Positions 53,791 through 64,000 of a stretch of 64,000 nucleotides of DNA are shown in pieces (within the stretch, counting starts at the first letter, position 1; every line of letters begins with the position of its first letter). Made by a program: the position numbers and the translations under genes. Below the pieces are notes generated by a model, which was not told the origin of the DNA, did not search any database, and worked only from the letters and a program-made list of their open reading frames with translations. This DNA is from Blasia pusilla. Its lineage: Eukaryota; Marchantiophyta; Marchantiopsida; Blasiales. The stretch is taken from the NCBI GenBank assembly GCA_050084515.1, contig CM114272.1, positions 59,334,001 through 59,398,000 on the forward strand, in the 5' to 3' direction.

Positions 53791-56700
53791 AATAATCGGG
53801 AGGATCATTAAGAAATGAAAATCCATCACTTTTGTCATGAAAGCTTCACCAAAGTGATATATGAGGTACCTTCTAAACTTATATCTATCTACATGGAAGA
53901 GTTTGATTGCGAAGAAAATTTAGAAATGTAAAATTAGAAATCACTCTTAATCCCCCTCCACCCATTACTTGGTAGATGATTGACTAGGTAGAATAGGCTC
54001 AACGTTTTAGACTAGTTCAAAAACGTCTTCCTCACTTAGCCTTTTGAAAAAAAAACACATAACGTAGAAGCATCTTCAAGGGAATCTCCAAACGAGAGAA
54101 TTCTACTTCCCACTTACATACAACTAATTCCCCAATCCCAATATATCTTTCTAGTATAAAATCCAAGTAAAATTGACCGACATGGCCAACTAAATTTTCA
54201 AATCTACCACCATAAGGGAATCGTGACTCTCACATTCGAATCCTAAAAAGAAGTGTTCCATATGCTTAACTAAGATGGCTAGTAAGAATTATCTCCCCAC
54301 TTTTTATAGCCTTCATAGAAAGAATCAAAATAATTTTTAAGCAAAAATGGTAACTACGTAGATTACTAGGTGACCATTGGTTTGGTCAATAGGTCCAAAA
54401 AGGGATTGCCCCCCACCCCCAACCCCACCCGCTACATTCTTTTGCGTCTCGTGCGCGCGATGGATGGGGCCCACGCGAGATCCCACGTATAGATAGGAGA
54501 GGAACGGAGGGCTCGAAGCAGCGCCTTATCCGAAAAGCGAAAGGGCTTAAAATGCTCGAGGGGTACTTGGCTCGGATCCAGCACGCTCTGGAATTTGGAC
54601 GTAATCATAAGCGAATGGCGATGGTGTGCTCAAGACTACCGGTGTCTCTTCAGACACATTCTACAGAAGAAGTCGGATCGGTTCGGGTCCGATAGGCGGA
54701 TAGATGGCTGGCTTGCTTGCTGGCTAGCTGCGTCCGTTTTTCTTTCATCCGATTTTATTTGAATGAATCACTCGGTGCGTAGCGAGCGAGCGGGCGGGCG
54801 GCAGATCCACGATTCCACTTCCCGACTGCGCCGCTGCTGCAGCAGGATGTGTCTGAAGGGGCTCCAGTAGCGGTGTACATACGCGGATCGAGGAGGAGTG
54901 CTGGCTTGTGCGCCATCATGTGCGCTGCAATGTCGCATCTCGATGGGCTGTTGGGACATTCCGACACTGGCGAGACTCAAATGGATGATAGGTACGGACG
55001 ACTGGATCTTTTTCGGTGACTGAGCTTCGGCTTATTAAATTCGGAACGGTGATGATGTATCTTCGTAGTCACTCCTGCCGCTCGTGGAACATATCTGCGA
55101 CTCGATTGCAATTAGCCCTTCGTATAGAGCGAGCTCGGAGGAGTCGTGGCTGGTTCTTCCTGGAATCTGTTGGGCTGGATCGAGTCCTCACCTCATTTCA
55201 TGCACGAACGTGCGTCAGAATGGATTCTGAGTCCAAGAGCTTGCCTCGCTAACGTTCGTATTTTCATTGCTCTAGCTAGCTGAGTCGACCTTCCCCTCAG
55301 CTGTTCTTGTGAGTCGCTCTTAGTACAGGAACCAGCTGGCATGCACGAAATGCTACTGGAATTCGATCCGGCTCTAATTTTTGTGGATGTGAACTCAAGA
55401 GCTCGTCCAATTTATTCAGACCGAAGGATGGCTGTATGGTTCCCAGCGAAATTTGATTAGTATGCATGCAGGTTGCAAGGCTTGGAAACCGATCCAGGAG
55501 CTCGGATCCTCGATCACTAAAAGGTGGGCATAATTTCGAAGAACTCCAGTTGGTACGTTGTAAGGCTAGCTAGCTTGCAAAATTGGGGCACCTAGCTCCG
55601 GGCCCAAGGTAGGACAGGCCTCTAGATCTTCGACCCGGATTCGATGATGTGTACGTCAATGTGATTCATTGTGAAGTGACCCAGATGGTGTTTTCAGTTT
55701 TTTTATACTATGAGCGAGTCTCAGGATGGGTTTTTGAGCTCGGTCGTCCTTAACTCTACAGATGTAGAGATGCATGTTCTTGAGCTGCGCCAGAAGACCA
55801 TTTCCAGCCATAGTTCGAATCGCGTGTCCAAAAATTGGCGGTAAGGGGACAGGTTACAGAAATTTTTATTCAGTTTAATTAGAGCATGTAAATTTACCTG
55901 TCTGCTTCACCGTGGTAGTGGCAGCATCTGGGTGATCGATCTCGGGTCCTTGATTGATCATGAGAAGATGAGTACTGTTTATGATTCGATTGAATTTAAT
56001 CGCTCTTGGGTTATGCGAGATGGAACTTTATTGTCAGCTAGCGTCTGGGTAGGACCTCTGATCCACTCATTCCTCACCGATCTATTCTCGAATTGTGAGC
56101 GCCCAGGCGGACTTGGGCTTACTTCAAGCCCTTTCGTTTGGTTGTCGAGTTCGTTTCTCAGGTTGGACAATTCGAGAATTGAGGGGAACTACTGCCGCTC
56201 TCAATGCATGTGAAGAAATATAGCAACTAATCCCTTTCAACGTGTGATTCTCACGTACGAATCTATATTAATCTAAGTATCTTCTTGAGTATCGACACAG
56301 TGGTGGAGCACGAGCTTGTACTCATGTAGATCTGCTGGAACTAAACTTCCGAAATCGTGAAGCTCATTCATGAGCTTAATTAGTGTGTAACGTGCTGTTT
56401 ATCTGTATCTCTAGAATTTCTAGTTTACGAGTATAATCTAGGGAGTCGACTCAGCCAAATCTCTTGCTAGCGCTATTTCAGATATATTCAGATATAGGCT
56501 TCAGATATATTTCCGCCGAAAAATTTATTTACATATGTATAAAATTTTCTTGCAGTTAATTTCAGGAGAGTGCGCTCTTGAAAATTGCCACATTCCTGGC
56601 CAGGCCTTCCAACTCTCGCTCGTGCTCAGGGCCTTGCTACTCGATCTATCCTCCGTGATCAGATACTAACCGACTTTTGTTGATGTGGGATGGTGCAAAG

Positions 56701-58890
56701 GTTGATTCTTGCCACATGTGACGTGAAATCGAGTTATATTTGACGGCTTCCGTATTGAAATATATTTGAAGAGTATCAAGAAGGTAGTGGTAAGTATTTA
56801 TTTCGATTCAGTTACCTTTCATCAAACCTCCTGACTGAACTAATGTCAGAAAAGCGTTGTTGCAGGAATGCTTGAATTCGTTTCCATTTACGCTCATCAC
56901 TCAAAACTGGTCTTGGGAGTGTTTAGTACGTTCACGTGAACTACATAGTAGAGTGTTCACTTACCTAGGATCAAGTGATCAAGGCGAAATCAACGATCTT
57001 ACCAGTTGACAATTCACATGCACAATCAACCATCTACAGTTGCATATGGTAGAGCTTAGATTAAAATTTTCAGCAAGCTAAAATTTCTGGAGATTTCGCA
57101 TACTTAGAAACGATTGTGTCATTCTACAACTAGTTAGACCTCAAATTGTTCGAATTTCGCGAGCTCGTCCTTGTCGAGTATCCGTGAAACCTAGCTAGCA
57201 AGTAACATTCCCAGTTCATATCGGCACAGTTAACCAAGTGTCAGCTGGATCCCCAGTCTAGGCTGGAATATCAAGTGAGCCTGGTCCATATCGAGGTACA
57301 GGTTTACTTCCACCCAACTATACCGACTCCTGAACGGTCTTATTTTGCCCATTAATTCACAAGCTATCTCGCTAGCTTACAATTCTGGAGTGGTAGATGT
57401 GTAAACAAATTATAGAAGCACTGTTGGGTCACCCCAGACCAGGAGCTACGCTAGGAAGTTTCATTCGGGGCTACTCTTGATCGAGCTAGTTCATGAATCG
57501 GGCTAGATTAATCTTAGTCCGAGCACTCGGAGTGCGAGTGGATACATGTGACTAGTCAAGCACTGATCCCAGGTTAGTACGTGCAGTGGGTCGATATCGG
57601 CCAGGACAACAAGCTAGAGTCAGGGAATACGACGCACTTGTTATGGCAGCCTGAAACGAATTTGGCCTGATGTCGTCGAAGAAGGAGAGTATGGATGCAG
57701 GAGCCGGCATTCTAACATTGCTACACTCGGGATCTTTGCGTGCTGCAGTTTTTGGATCCATGGGCAGGTAACTATCTTGACAGGGAGTTGAAGGCAAGCT
57801 TGCTAGGGTAAGTGATGGGCTGTTACGTTGATACCCAACTTTCGAATCTTAGCTAGCTTGGCGAGCAAGCTCACGTGGGTGTCTTACATAAATATAAACA
57901 TGATTTGCTTTAGTATTTTGTCGTTATATGAATTCCTTCTTTCGAAGGCACCATCGCTTTATGCCATGAATTCCCCACTCGCTCGAATCCGAATGTATGT
58001 AGATATTCCTTGAGTAGCTCGATCGGTCCTCACTACTCGTGATGGCTCGAGGTCGATGCAATCAAGTAGAGAGCCATAGAGCTTGGAATTAAGCGAGTGC
58101 TTTGGCAACAGGAGAACGTAATTTTCTATGTCGCCAGGTGATCCTGTTACTAAGCTCCGGAGAAGCGTGACAAAGGTCAGGGATGAAGTTTGGACGATTA
58201 GAATCGTGTAGACAACTTTAATTTCCGAATTTCGGATCAATTCCAAATTCGACTGATCTAAATGTGAGCTTCGGATTGAGTAAGTTTCGTAGCAGCTTGT
58301 CATCCTACATTCTCTTAATCTTGTGTGCAGGATAATACGGGATGACCCATCAACAAGAAAGAACCCGTTTCCGATTGACAGAAGGATAGTCATCAAATTT
58401 TTTCAGTTGAGAAACGAAAATGAGAAACTCCTCCAGTAATATTTAAACTCCTCTTACATGTATTGAATGAGGTGAAGGAGGGCATCTCCGTAGCCCGTCT
58501 CATGTGGGAATTCGGTTCAACATGTAAGAGCTTTCATTCCAACCTTGGCAATGGAAACTTCTTACTCTCTTTGATAGATAGCTATGTGGATTTACTTTGA
58601 TGCTGAAGCATTTGCACGCATTTTCCAAATGGCTTTGGGGATAAAGCCCTAAGCCCATGCTTGTGATTGTACATGTAAGTGGTACATGTGCTGGTTTCAT
58701 GACGGTCAACAACAAATATTACATTCTACGATGAACTTTAGATCCTCGACAGAAGTTTGGAGGAAAGCACGTACTTAACTTTGGCAGCCACAGATTTTTA
58801 GATTCACGAGTTCGTACACTGCCCTCTCTTGGAAATGATATCAGATTCATGAACCCATATGGAATGGATAAATCCGTGCTACTAGTTTAA
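53791..58890. other. Mostly low-repeat DNA, no supportable gene
   Basis: 53.8-54.36 kb is AT-rich, with a faint resemblance near 53850-53900 to the gypsy LTR family ('gcttcaccaaagtgata', 'tatctatctaca'). From 54.4 kb composition becomes balanced and no transposon signatures appear. GC-rich simple words ('gagcgagcgggcgggcggc' at about 54783; CTG/CAG runs near 54835) resemble a leader or promoter region. Frames at 55016-55252, 55932-56213, 57552-57797 and 57959-58396 are each under 150 residues, lack domains and have no clear exon structure. Long introns or UTRs of a host gene are possible. Confidence 0.45.
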
Positions 58891-58900
58891 ATTGTACCAT

Positions 58901-59482
58901 CTACATCCATCTTTCTCGAGCTCTGCTGCAGCAAAGTTTGCAATGGGCGGGTGTTGTGAAGTTCTTCGGACCTGGCTTCATACCATCTGGATTGATCTTG
59001 TCCATGAAACTGTCGTGAGGTTCAAACTGGAATTGTGGAAAGTCAGAAGGGTCGCCCACCATAAACAGATGCTGAAACGTAAGCTCGCAGCAGAAATCAG
59101 GACTATAGGGAGTGGGGTAGAGCTGCTGTCCAAGACCAAGAACATGAGGAATATGATATAATCTTTCCCACAATTTTAAAAGTGTATTAAAATCTGTCCG
59201 CCATTCCAGGAATGGCGGACAGATTATTTGCGAATCCATCCCCGTTGCAATGGGGATGGATTCGCAAAAACCACAGTGCAGCGGATTCATGGAATTGGAC
59301 CACATTAGTTTTATTAAGTGTGAACGTCCATTCCGAGAAACAACTGGTTCTTGATAATTGGTTCTCATACCCTTTTGGGTTGGTACCAAAATATTTGTTT
59401 GCTGTATCCCACGAATGATTTTCAGGGATTCGGTGACTTTGGTCGTAGGTATCTTGCCATCTTTGGCATGAATTTCCCACAT
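58901..59482 (-). CDS. Hypothetical ORF, 193 residues (doubtful)
   Basis: A continuous minus-strand frame of 193 residues starts at Met 59482. It has an ordinary amino-acid mix, several Cys (CGFCES near residue 73; 'KLCC' near the end) and a Pro/His-rich C-terminal half. No signal peptide, membrane segment or known motif is seen. The frame includes two consecutive perfect hairpins (59191-59225 and 59227-59268). These are unusual in coding DNA and argue that the open frame may be chance. An overlapping plus-strand frame (58892-59161) weakens it further. Confidence 0.2.
   Translation of the reverse strand: MWEIHAKDGKIPTTKVTESLKIIRGIQQTNILVPTQKGMRTNYQEPVVSRNGRSHLIKLMWSNSMNPLHCGFCESIPIATGMDSQIICPPFLEWRTDFNTLLKLWERLYHIPHVLGLGQQLYPTPYSPDFCCELTFQHLFMVGDPSDFPQFQFEPHDSFMDKINPDGMKPGPKNFTTPAHCKLCCSRARERWM
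59191..59225. repeat. Perfect inverted repeat: 17-bp arms, 1-nt centre
   Basis: 'aatctgtccgccattcc' (59191-59207) and 'ggaatggcggacagatt' (59209-59225) are exact reverse complements around a single A. With almost no loop it is a near-palindrome, extrudable as a cruciform. Confidence 0.97.
59227..59268. repeat. Perfect inverted repeat: 17-bp stem, 8-nt loop
   Basis: 'tttgcgaatccatcccc' (59227-59243) and 'ggggatggattcgcaaa' (59252-59268) are exact reverse complements. The loop is 'gttgcaat'. It starts one base after the previous inverted repeat ends. Confidence 0.97.
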
Positions 59483-59489
59483 GATATTA

Positions 59490-61380
59490 TAACTAGTCTT
59501 TGCCAGTCCTCACATGGATTCCCTACATCGATTCAGGACCAGTGTTTTCCATTTCAATCATATCCGTATTCCCCACGATATCATCACTCCCCACCTATCC
59601 TTCATATTGTCGTTTCTTAAACTCGTGAAGGGTATCAGAAGTTCTAGTGAAGAAGTTTCATTACTTTCACCTCTCCATATATGTGAGACAAGGAAAACCA
59701 AAGAGAGTTTTGACAATTTCGAAAATCTAAACATCTCATATTTGCACAATTTGAAGCTTTATTTGGAGGTCTGTTGCAGTTCCTTGATTTAACGGTCCCG
59801 AAGTGATCCAACCTATTGATTTGTGGGCACTGCTGATTCTAGACATCAACACTGTGTACGATAACAACAATGTCATGTTCACTTTCACAAGTCAGAATTC
59901 TGCAAATCGTAGAAAATCTTTCTAACTCCATCTAAGATTTCCCCATCATCCACACATTCACCAGTTGGGATAGAACATTCATGAGTATTTCACCTCGGAC
60001 GGATTTCCTAGAATGAGGGTGCCAACTTGCAGCCTTCATCATGGTCTGGTGAGTGACGTTTCAATGTTCCAGGATCAGAGCTTCAATCGGAATGGAGTGC
60101 TCAAAACTGTGGACTCAGAGTCATAATTTGAAGTTACATGTGCACTTCTGAACTTTTCATGAACGACAAAATGGGGGTTCCATTAGGCCTGTGCTCCGGA
60201 GCTATTGTAGAGATGTAGAGCTATTTAATTAAGCACGAGAACACTTCAGGGCAGTCAGGCATGTATCGTTTCTGAATCTGCGCATGTAATTGCCCTGGCT
60301 CTCTCGTGAATGCTCGACGAAATGCTCGATTATGACATCCTGGCTTTCGGTGCAGTTTTCCCAAAGCGGAAGAATCTGGTGGGCATGGATAACAAGCAGG
60401 ATTGCTGTGATTACTCGGTTTCAGTTGATTGCTGAGATAAATCGGTTTCGTTTGATTTCTGTGATTGCTCGGTTTCGTTTGACTAGGGATCGAGGATGGG
60501 GAGATCTCCTTACGGTTCCTGGTAGCTCCCATGGATGTCTTCGAAGCAGGATTGCTCCGCTTTCAACGTTGCGTCTGGCCCGATGGGAATGGTGAGAGGT
60601 TTGCAACTATGTAAAATTTTGAATGGAAAGGAAGCTCGTCCGAGCGAATTGTGCATGAGCTTTGAAAGGGGAGAAGCAAGCTTCTCCCATTGATTAGCTG
60701 AAAAATCAGATCAATCGAAAAGTTGTCCAGATCTGCGACCTGTTACTAGAAAGGTTTCGTAGAGCAGGCGTCCTCAACGTTCGACTTGGAGAGAGCGAGT
60801 TTCGACCGAAATCGATCATGAACTCGTCGGAGATCATGTACGGAGATAGCAGCGCCAACGAAGACGGTGTTATGAGACTTTGAAGGCGGTCGATATGCAG
60901 AATTACGATCTGTAACGGATTTGAGCAGCAACTAAAATCCAGTAAAGAAGACGAGTACAATACAGCTAGTGCGTGAACTTCTACGCAGAGTTAGGTCTAC
61001 AGTCACGATGGATTCATGTAAAGAAGCCTCTGGGATTACGAGAATACCGGTCCTTTAAATGCTCATACAATTGTCAGTTCATATTTTCAGAACCTCAGAT
61101 TGGAAGTCACTCTTGAGATCTCAAGCTTGAGGATTTCACAGTTACTAATCTTGCGTTTCTGTTTGATCAAACCTTTCAAACATGGCATGGTCCTCAACGC
61201 GTACATGCCGTTGGCATCCGTGGTACCGACGTTCGATTCGGATGGTGAAGTGACGCGAAGATGAGGAGAAACGATTGAGGTGGAGATTCTGCCATCCACC
61301 CAGCGCCTTGGACGTCAAATCAACTCAAGCGATTGAGGCGTTGAACGTACTCCATGACCCACCCCATGGAGCCGAATCCA
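59490..61380. other. Unassigned low-repeat DNA
   Basis: No gene can be supported. Frames at 60221-60532 (minus) and 60290-60595 (plus) are mutual antisense. Their repetitive text comes from three near-copies of a ~20-bp word ('gctcggtttcagttgatt', 'ataaatcggtttcgtttgat', 'gctcggtttcgtttgact') at about 60413-60485. A short inverted repeat 'gggagaagc-aa-gcttctccc' lies at 60669-60688. The 3' end of the lectin-like gene transcript may extend into the right part. Confidence 0.5.
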
Positions 61381-61381
61381 C

Positions 61382-61413
61382 TCTCCAATGCGCTGTTGAA
61401 GGCGCATTGGAGA
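61382..61413. repeat. Inverted repeat: 12-bp stem, 8-nt loop
   Basis: 'tctccaatgcgc' (61382-61393) and 'gcgcattggaga' (61402-61413) pair exactly. It lies about 320 bp past the stop codon of the minus-strand lectin-like gene, where it could be a 3'-UTR or terminator-proximal hairpin. Confidence 0.9.
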
Positions 61414-61735
61414 ATGGATGCTTCTTTTGCCCATAGGACTAGCTCGGACTGTGGAAATGAAGATGCGACGCGAACAATGTGAGGAATTTGTAGAGGATTT
61501 CGAGACGAAGATGAGACCAGGTTGATTCAGAAGCTCGAAATGAAATATCTTTCCTGAAATCTAAAGACTTGGGGCAAACAGGACGACGAATTCTGGAATG
61601 AAGCTGCAGAGATGATCGCTTTGGGGTCCTGATTGAGCCAAGCAATCATACCAGTATATTTGCAGAAGCAATTGATAGCCATTCCGCTTTTGATCTGACT
61701 CAACTGATCTAACAATGAGTGTATGCCATAGCAGT

Positions 61736-62515
61736 TCATAAAACTCCACACAGTAATAGAGCTGAACTCAAAACAGTAGCTTTAGCAAGAGCTATTGGCG
61801 ATGCTCTGGTGATTGTTCCCGAAGAGGGTGATCCGGGTGCCATTGGAGGAGGAGGGCTGTAGAAGAATCCGAGACCACTCGGAGGAGGAGGAGGAGAAGA
61901 AGAAGAAGTGGCGGTAGGGGCTGGTGCTGGAATGACCGGCGCATATGGACCCAGACATTGAGGAGTGCGATTCTGATCCGAGCTCGAGTTCCAGACGGTG
62001 ACATTGGCAGCGGTTCGCAGGAGGATCGCTCCGGAATCACTCACCACTGCGCTCTGCACACCGAGCCCGGAGGTGTTGCTGCTGAACGCTGGGGCCGACG
62101 TCTCATTCGCCTGCAACGACAGCTCCAGATCGCCCGCACTGGAAAGCCCGAAATAGCACAGCTGCAGAGCATCGCTCGTCCTCTGCTTCTCTCTATCGCA
62201 TGGCGCCCGCCATAGCAGAGTCTTGTTGCTCTCCACGAGCTGATCCACCAGCGCGAGCCAGCAGAACACCTCAGCGCCTTGCGGATCGCCCGCGGGCTCC
62301 GACTGCACCGCTAGATAGAACCGATTACTCGGAGACGATAGCATCACGCTCTCCGCAAAACCGAATAGATCATATCGCACGCCCACGACAACATTCATCG
62401 GCCAAACCGCGAGGCCCGGGGCTGTTAGTCGGGACCCGCACACTCCCAGCTTCTCCGACCCGACGAGAGCGAGAACCACCAGCACTACTGCTCCGGATCT
62501 CTCCACACTCCCCAT
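61736..62515 (-). CDS. Secreted GPI-anchored bulb-type-lectin-like protein, Pro-rich (~259 residues)
   Basis: I prefer the Met at 62515 (MGSVERSG) to the Met at 62551, because it places the hydrophobic run 'AVVLVVLALVG' in the position of a signal peptide. The middle (about residues 50-190) has beta-strand-rich sequence with 'SPSNRFYLAVQ', 'DLELSLQ' and 'SDSGAILLRTAANVTVWNSS'. This is the repeated 'G-x-L-x-L ... V-W' rhythm of bulb-type mannose-binding lectin domains, but the classic QxDxNxVxY sugar site is not evident. Six N-glycosylation sequons (NKT, NET, NTS, NVT, NSS, NRT) support secretion. A Pro/Ser hinge follows ('SPPPPPSGLGFFYSPPPP'), then a hydrophobic C-terminus (SPIALAKATVLSSALLLCGVL-like) typical of a GPI signal. 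It would act at the cell surface or wall. It is intronless as seen, with codon use unlike the transposons. The lectin call is tentative; the secretion and anchor calls are firmer. Confidence 0.7.
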   Translation of the reverse strand: MGSVERSGAVVLVVLALVGSEKLGVCGSRLTAPGLAVWPMNVVVGVRYDLFGFAESVMLSSPSNRFYLAVQSEPAGDPQGAEVFCWLALVDQLVESNKTLLWRAPCDREKQRTSDALQLCYFGLSSAGDLELSLQANETSAPAFSSNTSGLGVQSAVVSDSGAILLRTAANVTVWNSSSDQNRTPQCLGPYAPVIPAPAPTATSSSSPPPPPSGLGFFYSPPPPMAPGSPSSGTITRASPIALAKATVLSSALLLCGVL

Positions 62516-63090
62516 TTCGATCTCCACCTCGATTCGACACACACCGACCACAGATGTACAGAAGACTCGACGATGATCGGAATGTCGAGAGCTACTTACA
62601 TCGGGCAGGGAGACGGTTCACCATGTCGGATCGGCTCCTGCGCTTGCGGAATTCGAATGGATCGTAGCCATTCTCCTGACGGCCCACGCGATGCAGAAAC
62701 TCAAGGACGATGAAGCTGTGCGGCGCCTCGATGATGCCTTCAACTCTCGCAGATGGTTTCTCCAACTTCCTCCTCCCCAAGCCGATCTGTCCGAGTCCTA
62801 GGCCCTGACATCGAGTCCGTTCTTCAGATCCATACAGACTTTCTGCGATGTAGTGGATTGAAATCCGATTTCGTACGCGGGGAGGCGGAGGGGGGGGACG
62901 AGAATACGAAAAAGTGGCGGTTTAGATATGAGCAAAGAGACGAAAGCTTCCGAGAGCGAGCATCAAAGAGAAGATCCCGATCTGGAAATGAAAAATGAAA
63001 AATGTGCCGATGAAAAATGCGACTTTGTCACATGAAATCACCATCTCATGTCCACGCAACCAATAGGCCCAAACATGTATGTCAGCGACT
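62516..63090 (-). promoter_or_regulatory. Upstream region of the lectin-like gene
   Basis: GC-rich and CT/GA-rich sequence precedes the start codon on the minus strand. There is a purine run 'ggaggcggaggggggggacg' at 62880-62899 and three tandem 'gaaaaatg' words at about 62985-63020. No TATA box could be assigned with confidence. Plus-strand frames here (62200-62667 and 62753-62998) are antisense to the gene or lie in its leader and look incidental. Confidence 0.4.
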
Positions 63091-63093
63091 CCA

Positions 63094-63152
63094 GCGAGTC
63101 TTGGCCGGCCGGGCCGCCACCAGGAAGCTACGCGTTGGCGGCCAAGACTCGC
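63094..63152. repeat. 14-bp perfect inverted repeat with 31-nt spacer
   Basis: 'gcgagtcttggccg' (63094-63107) and 'cggccaagactcgc' (63139-63152) are exact reverse complements. The spacer is GC-rich and includes 'ggccgggccgcc'. It lies between the lectin-like gene's upstream region and the MITE-like element. Confidence 0.92.
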
Positions 63153-63544
63153 ACAGCTTTCTTAGACTTATCGAAACTGGGCTTTCCTTTTTCTTTCTTG
63201 TCAATTGTTGTTTGATTTCCTCTGTTTTTCTTTGAATTTTAGGTTGCCTTCGGTTCACGTTCATAGTTTTAAGAGTAAATTTATTTTCTATACCTTAAGA
63301 TCTTAACCCCATCTTTTGGTAGTAGAACGGTTAGCAACCTCGTATATATACAAAGAATAAGTTACATCCTTAATATAAAAAGGTTTTTTTTTTTATAAAA
63401 AATTCTAAAAATTCTAAAATGAAAGTTGAACAATCTAGAATTTGAAAATAAAGATTAAAGAAAAGTTGAAGTCACAAGGGCAATTGAGGATATATTTGGG
63501 GATGGTAAATGGTTATCTTAAATGGCATATCATTTATACTATCA

Positions 63545-63995
63545 TAAGGTTGCACACAAACAAAGTGCGCGTTTGTGGACATGTCCGTGCGGACTCGTGT
63601 ACTCACACCTGAGCTCGCCCATGAACTCATGTTGGGCGAGCCTGCATCCATTTTGTAGCCCATATGAAGCTCGCACTCGGCCCACCATAGGACCGCAAGG
63701 CAAGCTGAAGCCCATTGGCCGGGCTTAGCCGCACGCTTATGGGTTGTAGGGCATGATGGGCCCCTAAAATGTGGGATCAAGCCTGCGGCTAAGCCCTCCC
63801 AGTAGGGATCCAGCCCGCCCTGCGCTCCTAAAGTGGACCCTGCGCGGTCTTCATATGGGCTACAAAATGGGTGAGGGCTCGACCAGCCGTGGTCTACATT
63901 ACGGGCTCAAGGGCAGACGGCCGGGTAACCTAGCTACTAACCCGTTGGACATGTCCATTCCATAAAAGGACTTCTCTATTTTCCGTGCAAGCTTT
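63545..63995. mobile_element. MITE-like element related to the hAT MITE at 46.3 kb
   Basis: It begins (t)AAGGTTGCACAC and ends ...GTGCAAGCTTT, so the termini are imperfect inverted repeats resembling CA(A/T)GGTTGCA. It shares with 46305-46637 the 'GGACATGTCC' palindrome near its start (63577) and the 'ggacatgtccattccataaa' + 'aggactt' block near its end. The interior is GC-rich and differs from the first copy. The window ends 5 bases past the presumed end, so the target duplication cannot be checked. Open frames inside (63472-63780 minus and 63771-63965 plus) are incidental. Confidence 0.6.
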
Positions 63996-64000
63996 ATTGT

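Noticed and set aside
57959-58396. 145-residue minus-strand frame
   Set aside because: Ordinary composition but no domain, no signal, and no supporting splice or regulatory context. A frame of this length can occur by chance in several kilobases.
62200-62667. 155-residue plus-strand frame rich in Arg and Pro
   Set aside because: It is antisense to the lectin-like gene over most of its length. The opposite strand has a signal peptide, sequons and a GPI signal, while this frame has no domain.
1-64000. tRNA or rRNA genes
   Set aside because: I scanned by eye for A-box/B-box-like pairs and conserved rRNA blocks and found none convincing; isolated GTTCGAATC-like words near 15660 and 55810 lack a cloverleaf.

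Overview
This is nuclear DNA of a land plant or close streptophyte relative. It is dominated by decayed retrotransposons, DNA-transposon-like genes and tandem repeats, with short stretches that look single-copy. Nothing bacterial is present: I see no operons, no ribosome-binding sites and no CRISPR. The plant assignment rests on plant-type Ty1/copia and Ty3/gypsy LTR elements, a copia primer-binding site matching initiator tRNA-Met, CCCTAAA-like tracts, intron-containing gene remnants, and one secreted GPI-anchored lectin-like protein. A seed-free plant (bryophyte, lycophyte or fern) is a guess, prompted mainly by the kinds of element present. I cannot name the species.

Layout. 1-2.1 kb: satellite array, ~151-bp unit. 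2.2-6.3 kb: a broken plus-strand gene of transposase type, split by a gypsy LTR (3.3-4.57 kb). 6.4-6.85 kb: copia solo LTR with a perfect 5-bp target duplication. 7.0-9.7 kb: small repeats, a telomere-like tract, a gypsy integrase fragment and a degraded zinc-finger retroelement ORF. 9.7-17.7 kb: mostly unassigned DNA, with a perfect 25-bp hairpin at 12.4 kb. 17.7-22.8 kb: plus-strand multi-exon gene remnant(s), including tandemly duplicated exon-intron units. 23.3-25.0 kb: a second satellite, ~205-bp unit, sharing a GGAACT-NN-AGTTCC dyad with the first. 25.68-30.68 kb: complete 5.0-kb Ty1/copia element, minus strand, with LTRs, PBS, PPT and TSD. 31.8-35.25 kb: copia pol fragment and a 5'-truncated gypsy with a 1.18-kb LTR. 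35.8-37.05 kb: an orphan gypsy gag. 38.1-44.06 kb: a minus-strand gypsy pol. 44.06-44.8 kb: an opposite-strand gypsy gag-protease fragment. 46.3 kb: hAT-type MITE with a perfect 8-bp TSD. 50.3-50.7 kb: 57-bp tandem array. 51.9-53.8 kb: very degraded gypsy. 54-64 kb: lower-repeat DNA with the lectin-like gene (61.74-62.52 kb, minus) and a second MITE-like element at the right edge.

Main result. The gypsy pol at 38.1-44.06 kb is not ordinary. Between its protease and reverse transcriptase lies a C5-cytosine DNA methyltransferase domain with readable motifs I, IV, VI and VIII and a C-terminal segment. Its integrase C-terminus ends in a PHD finger with exact C4HC3 spacing, in which two ligands have become Phe. 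The element therefore once encoded a DNA-methylation writer and probably a histone-mark reader in the same polyprotein as its copying machinery. A Pif1/Helitron-like helicase fragment is also lodged between methyltransferase and RT. All parts are now broken by stops and frameshifts, several of which look like C-to-T changes. Methyltransferase-bearing retrotransposons have been reported in dinoflagellates and charophyte algae; the combination with a PHD finger is not one I recall being described.

Second result. The two satellite arrays (1-2.1 and 23.3-25 kb), the introns of the duplicated exons at 18.6-19.1 kb and the flanks of the transposase-like gene share one dyad motif. This suggests one family of large, possibly undescribed DNA elements with subterminal or intronic dyad repeats.
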